A stretch of DNA of 64,000 bases from Ptiloglossa arizonensis (lineage: Eukaryota; Arthropoda; Insecta; Hymenoptera; Colletidae): the NCBI RefSeq assembly GCF_051014685.1, contig NW_027478460.1, forward strand, positions 868,001 through 932,000, read 5' to 3'. The position numbers were made by a program, and so were the translations under genes. The first letter of the stretch is position 1; each line of letters begins with the position of its first letter. The notes below the pieces were generated by a model that was not told the origin of the DNA, ran no database searches, and saw only the letters and a list, made by a program, of their open reading frames with translations. Positions 60,290-64,000 of the stretch are shown here, in pieces.

Positions 60290-60640
60290 GAGCATCAGAA
60301 CTGCGAAAATTTTGAGTTTATCAATCGTTTCTTATTTCCAAACTGCCATATCTCGCGAACGGATTGATCAATCCGCAAAATTTCTGTGGCATCTGAAAGT
60401 AGAAACTCGCCCGATTACAACGGTATGCGCACTTTTCCCCTAGGAGGTTCTACTTATTCGTTTCGAGCATCAGAACTGCGAAAATTTTGAGTTTCTCAAC
60501 CGTTTCTTATCTCCAAACTGCCATATCTCGCGAACGGATTGATCAATCCACAAAATTTCTGTTGCATCTGAAAGTAGAAACTCGCCCGATTACAACGGTA
60601 TGCGTACTTTTCCCCTATGCCGTTCTAGTTATTCGTTTCG
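60290..60640 (+). repeat. Partial second copy of the AGGAGGTTCTAC unit
   Basis: Two monomers that repeat 59589-59939 at offset 701 bp, including TTTATCAATCG, AGGAGGTTCTAC, CTCAACCG and TTATCTCC. They then switch to a unit ending in TTATTCG where copy 1 has TTACTCG. Confidence 0.85.
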
Positions 60641-63600
60641 AGCATCAGAACTGCGAAAATTTTGAGTTTCTCAAGCGTTTCTTACATCCAAACTGCCATA
60701 TCTCGCGAACGGATCGACCAATCCGCAAAATTTCTGTTGCATGTGCAATTAGAAACTCGCCTGATTACAACGGTATGCGTACTTTTCCCCTAGGCCGTTC
60801 TAGTTATTCGTTTCGAGCATCAGAACTGCGAAAATTTTGAGTTTCTCAAGCGTTTCTTACCTCCACACTGCCATATCTCGCGAACGGATTGATCAATCCC
60901 CAAAATTTCTGTTGCATGTGCAAGTAGAAACTCGCCCGATTACAACGGTATGCGTACTTTTCCCCTAGGCCGTTCTAGTTATTCGTTTCGAGCATCAGAA
61001 CTGCGAAAATTTTGAGTTTCTCAAGCGTTTCTTACCTACAAACTGCCATATCTCGCGAACGGATTGATCAATCCGCAAAATTTCTGTTGCATCTGAAAGT
61101 AGAAACTCGCCCGATTACAACGGTATGCGTACTTTTCCCCTATGCCGTTCTAGGTACTCGTTTCGAGCATCAGAACTGCGAAAATTTTGAGTTTATCAAG
61201 CGTTTCTTATTTCCAAACTGCCATATCTCGCGAACGGATTGATCAATCCGCAAAATTTCTGTTGCATCTGAAAGTAGAAACTCGCCCGATTACAACGGTA
61301 TGCGCACTTTTCCCCTAGGCCGTTCTAGTTATTCGTGTCGAGCATCAGAACTGCGAAAATTTTGAGTTTCTCAAGCGTTTCTTACATCCAAACTGCCATA
61401 TCTCGCGAACGGATTGACCAATCCGCAAAATTTCTGTTGCATCTGAATGTAGAAACTCGCCCGATTACAACGGTATGCGTACTTTTCCCCTAGGCCGTTC
61501 TAGTTATTCGTTTCGAGCATCAGAACTGCGAAAATTTTGAGTTTCTCAAGCGTTTCTTATTTCCAAACTGCCATATCTCGCGAACGGATTGATCAATTCG
61601 CAAAATTTCTGCGGCATCTGAAAGTAGAAACTCGCCCGATTACAATGGTATGCGCACTTTTCCCCTAGGCCGTTCCAGTTATTCATTTCGAGCATCAGAA
61701 CTGCGAAAATTTTGAGTTTCTCAAGCGTTTCTTACATCCAAACTGCCATATCTCGCGAACGGATCGACCAATCCGCAAAATTTCTGCTGCATCTGAAAGT
61801 AGAAACTCACCCGATTACAACGGTATGCGTACTCTTCCCCTATGCCGTTCTAGTTACTCGTTTCGAGCATCAGAACTGCGAAAATTTTGAGTTTCTCAAG
61901 CGTTTCTTACATCCAAACGGCCATATCTCGCGAACGGATTGATCAATCCGCAAAATTTCTGTTGCATCTGAAAGTAGAAACTCGCCCGATTACAACGGTA
62001 TGCGTACTTTTCCCCTATGCCGTTCTAGTTACTCGTTTCGAGCATCAGAACTGCGAAAATTTTGAGTTTCTCAAGCGTTTCTTATTTCCTAACTGCCATA
62101 TCTCGCGAACGGATCGACCAATCCGCAAAATTTCTGTTACATGTGCAAGTAGAATCTCGCCCGATTACAACGGTATGCGTACTTTTCCCCTAGGCCGTTC
62201 TAGTTATTTCGTTTCGAGCATCAGAACTGCGCAAATTTTGAGTTTCTCAAGCGTTTCTTACCTCCCAACTGCCATATCTCGCGAACGGATTGACCAATCC
62301 GCAAAATTTCTGTTGCGTCTGAAAGTAGAAACTCGCCCGATTACAACGGTGTGCGTACTATTCCCCTAGGCCGTTCTAGTTACTCGTTTCGAGCATCAGA
62401 ACTGCGAAAATTTTGAGTTTCTCAAGCGTTTCTTATATCCAAACTGCCATATCTCGCGAACGGATTGATCAATCCGCAAAATTTCTGTTGCATCTGAAAG
62501 TAGAAACTCGCCCGATTACAACGGTATGCGCACTTTTCCCCTAGGCCGTTCTAGTTATTCGTGTCGAGCATCAGAACTGCGAAAATTTTGAGTTTCTCAA
62601 GCGTTTCTTACATCCAAACTGCCATATCTCGCGAACGGATTGACCAATCCGCAAAATTTCTGTTGCATCTGAAAGTAGAAACTCGCCCGATTACAACGGT
62701 ATGCGTACTTTTCCCCTATGCCGTTCTAGTTACTCGTTTCGAGCATCAGAACTGCGAAAATTTTGAGTTTCTCAAGCGTTTCTTATTTCCAAACTGCCAT
62801 ATCTCGCGAACGGATTGATCAATCCGCAAAATTTCTGCGGCATCTGAAAGCAGAAACTCGCCCGATTACAACGGTATGCGCACTTTTCCCCTAGGCCGTT
62901 CCAGTTATTCATTTCGAGCATCAGAACTGCGAAAATTTTGAGTTTCTCAAGCGTTTCTTACATCCAAACTGCCATATCTCGCGAACGGATCGACCAATCC
63001 GCAAAATTTCTGTTGCATGTGCAAGTAGAAACTCGCCCGATTAGAAAGGTATGCGTACTTTTCCCCTAGGCCGCTCTAGTTATTCGTTTCGAGCATCAGA
63101 ACTGCGAAAATTTTGAGTTTCTCAAGCGTTTCTTACCTCCAAACTGCCATATCTCGCGAACGGATTGATCAATCCGCAAAATTTCTGTTGCATCTGAAAG
63201 TAGAAACTCGCCCGATTACAACGGTATGCGTACTTTTCCCCTATGCCGTTCTAGTTACTCGTTTCGAGCATCAGAACTGCGAAAATTTTGAGTTTATCAA
63301 GCGTTTCTTATTTCCAAACTGCCATATCTCGCGAACGGATTGATCAATCCGCAAAATTTCTGTGGCATCTGAAAGTAGAAACTCGCCCGATTACAACGGT
63401 ATGCGCACTTTTCCCCTAGGAGGTTCTACTTATTCGTTTCGAGCATCAGAACTGCGAAAATTTTGAGTTTCTCAAGCGTTTCTTATTTCCAAACTGCCAT
63501 ATCTCGCGAACGGATCGACCAATCCGCAAAATTTCTGTTGCATGTGCAAGTAGAATCTCGCCCGATTACAACGGTATGCGTACTTTTCCCCTAGGCCGTT

Positions 63601-64000
63601 CTAGTTATTTCGTTTCGAGCATCAGAACTGCGAAAATTTTGAGTTTCTCAAGCGTTTCTTACTTCCAAACTGCCATATCTCGCGAACGGATCGACCAATC
63701 CGCAAAATTTCTGTTGCATGTGCAAGTAGAAACTCGCCCGATTACAACGGTATGCGCACTTTTCCCCTAGGCCGTTCTAGTTATTCGTGTCGAGCATCAG
63801 AACTGCGAAAATTTTGAGTTTCTCAAGCGTTTCTTACATCCAAACTGCCATATCTCGCGAACGGATTGACCAATCCGCAAAATTTCTGTTGCATCTGAAA
63901 GTAGAAACTCGCCCTATTACAACGGTATGCTTACTTTTCCCCTATGCCGTTCTAGTTACTCGTTTCGAGCATCAGAACTGCGAAAATTTTGAGTTTCTCA
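60641..64000 (+). repeat. Distal mixed monomers including 61865-62760 block copy
   Basis: Clean monomers to the end of the window. The CTCCACACTG and CTACAAACTG units (near 60861 and 61035) correspond to 46681-46860 and 52080-52290. The AAACGGCC unit at 61865 and the following V unit with TTACATGTGCAAG match 58363 onward at offset 3502. The window ends inside a monomer (CCCTATTACAACGG near 63913 is a private change), so the array continues beyond 64000. Confidence 0.8.

Larger units (their letters stand above)
1..64000 (+). repeat. 175 bp satellite DNA array, head-to-tail, spanning the whole window
   Basis: The same unit recurs every 175 bp from the first to the last base, with no spacer and no inverted copy seen. 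Landmarks found in nearly every unit are GAGCATCAGAACTGCG, CATATCTCGCGAACGG, CCGCAAAATTTCTG, AGTAGAAACTCGCC and TTTTCCCCTA. About 365 units fit in the window; starts fall at 75, 250, 425, 600, 775 and so on, shifted only by rare 1-2 bp length variants. Neighbouring units differ at a handful of diagnostic sites, while units several kilobases apart can be identical, the signature of higher-order repeats. Both ends of the array lie outside the window. No transposable element, gene or unrelated sequence interrupts it. Known analogues are centromeric and pericentromeric satellites of animals and plants; which chromosomal location applies here cannot be read from the sequence. Confidence 0.98.

Noticed and set aside
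1..64000. CRISPR array
   Set aside because: The period is 175 bp with no short conserved repeat separated by unique spacers; the whole unit is repeated.
1..64000. Tandem rDNA, telomeric or microsatellite sequence
   Set aside because: No rRNA-like segment, no short telomeric hexamer or heptamer runs, and no G-rich quadruplex-forming tracts beyond the isolated GGTGGGTG of G-type monomers.

Overview
The whole 64 kb window is one uninterrupted head-to-tail satellite DNA array. I find no gene, no RNA gene and no transposon. The basic unit is 175 bp (about 365 copies, all in the same orientation, about 43% G+C). I set monomer position 1 at the G of GAGCATCAG, so the first full monomer is 75-249. 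A unit of this length (nucleosome-sized), with layered higher-order repeats (HORs) and no insertions, is what eukaryotic centromeric or pericentromeric/heterochromatic satellites look like. I cannot name the species from the sequence. CpG is over-represented (13 per consensus monomer, about 1.6 times expectation), which would fit a genome or locus with little CpG methylation, for example many invertebrates; that is inference.

Monomers differ at a limited set of diagnostic sites, which lets them be sorted into recurring types. Letters used below: G (TGACCTATCC plus GGTGGGTGTAG), H (ATCCACAAA plus CTGATAG), X (CGACCAATCC, GTGCAAG, CGCCTGATT), Y (like X but GATTAGAACG), Z (TGATCCATCC), U (GAGTTTATC, TGTGGCATC), V (CGACCAATCC plus AGAATCTCG; V' ends in ATGCCG), T (TACCTCC, TGATCAATCC, ATGCCG), R (TGCGGCATC, usually GTTCCAG), S (TACATCC, CGACCAATCC, GTGCAAG, GATTAGAACAG), Q (TACATCC, TGACCAATCC), W (CGCAAATT plus CATACCTCG). 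Length variants are 174 bp (TTTATCAACG), 176 bp (TTATTTCG) and 177 bp (AACTAACAAT).

Layout: 1-4250, clean mixed monomers; 4250-7640, the same monomers but with about forty scattered 1-3 base indels, most likely an unpolished assembly patch; 7640-10047, clean; 10048-17397, a 21-mer HOR (3675 bp) present twice in tandem; 16173-21240, a 16-mer HOR (2800 bp) present twice; 21773-30300, mosaic blocks; 30320-36693, two nearly identical ~2.87 kb blocks at a 3503 bp offset; 36131-43130, a colinear copy of 1300-10747; 42606-56086, three copies of an H-X-Y-Z-U-V'-R-G block; 57800-64000, further block duplications at 3502 and 701 bp offsets.

There are no genes to work together. The biology is that of a rapidly homogenising satellite: repeated duplication of blocks of 2-21 monomers, with hybrid monomers at junctions. 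Elements that might bind protein are a perfect 16 bp dyad (CGGATTGATCAATCCG), a nearly invariant segment around TCGCGAACGG, two A/T tracts and a weak CENP-B-box-like motif. The open reading frames in the window are by-products of the repeat and should not be annotated as proteins.
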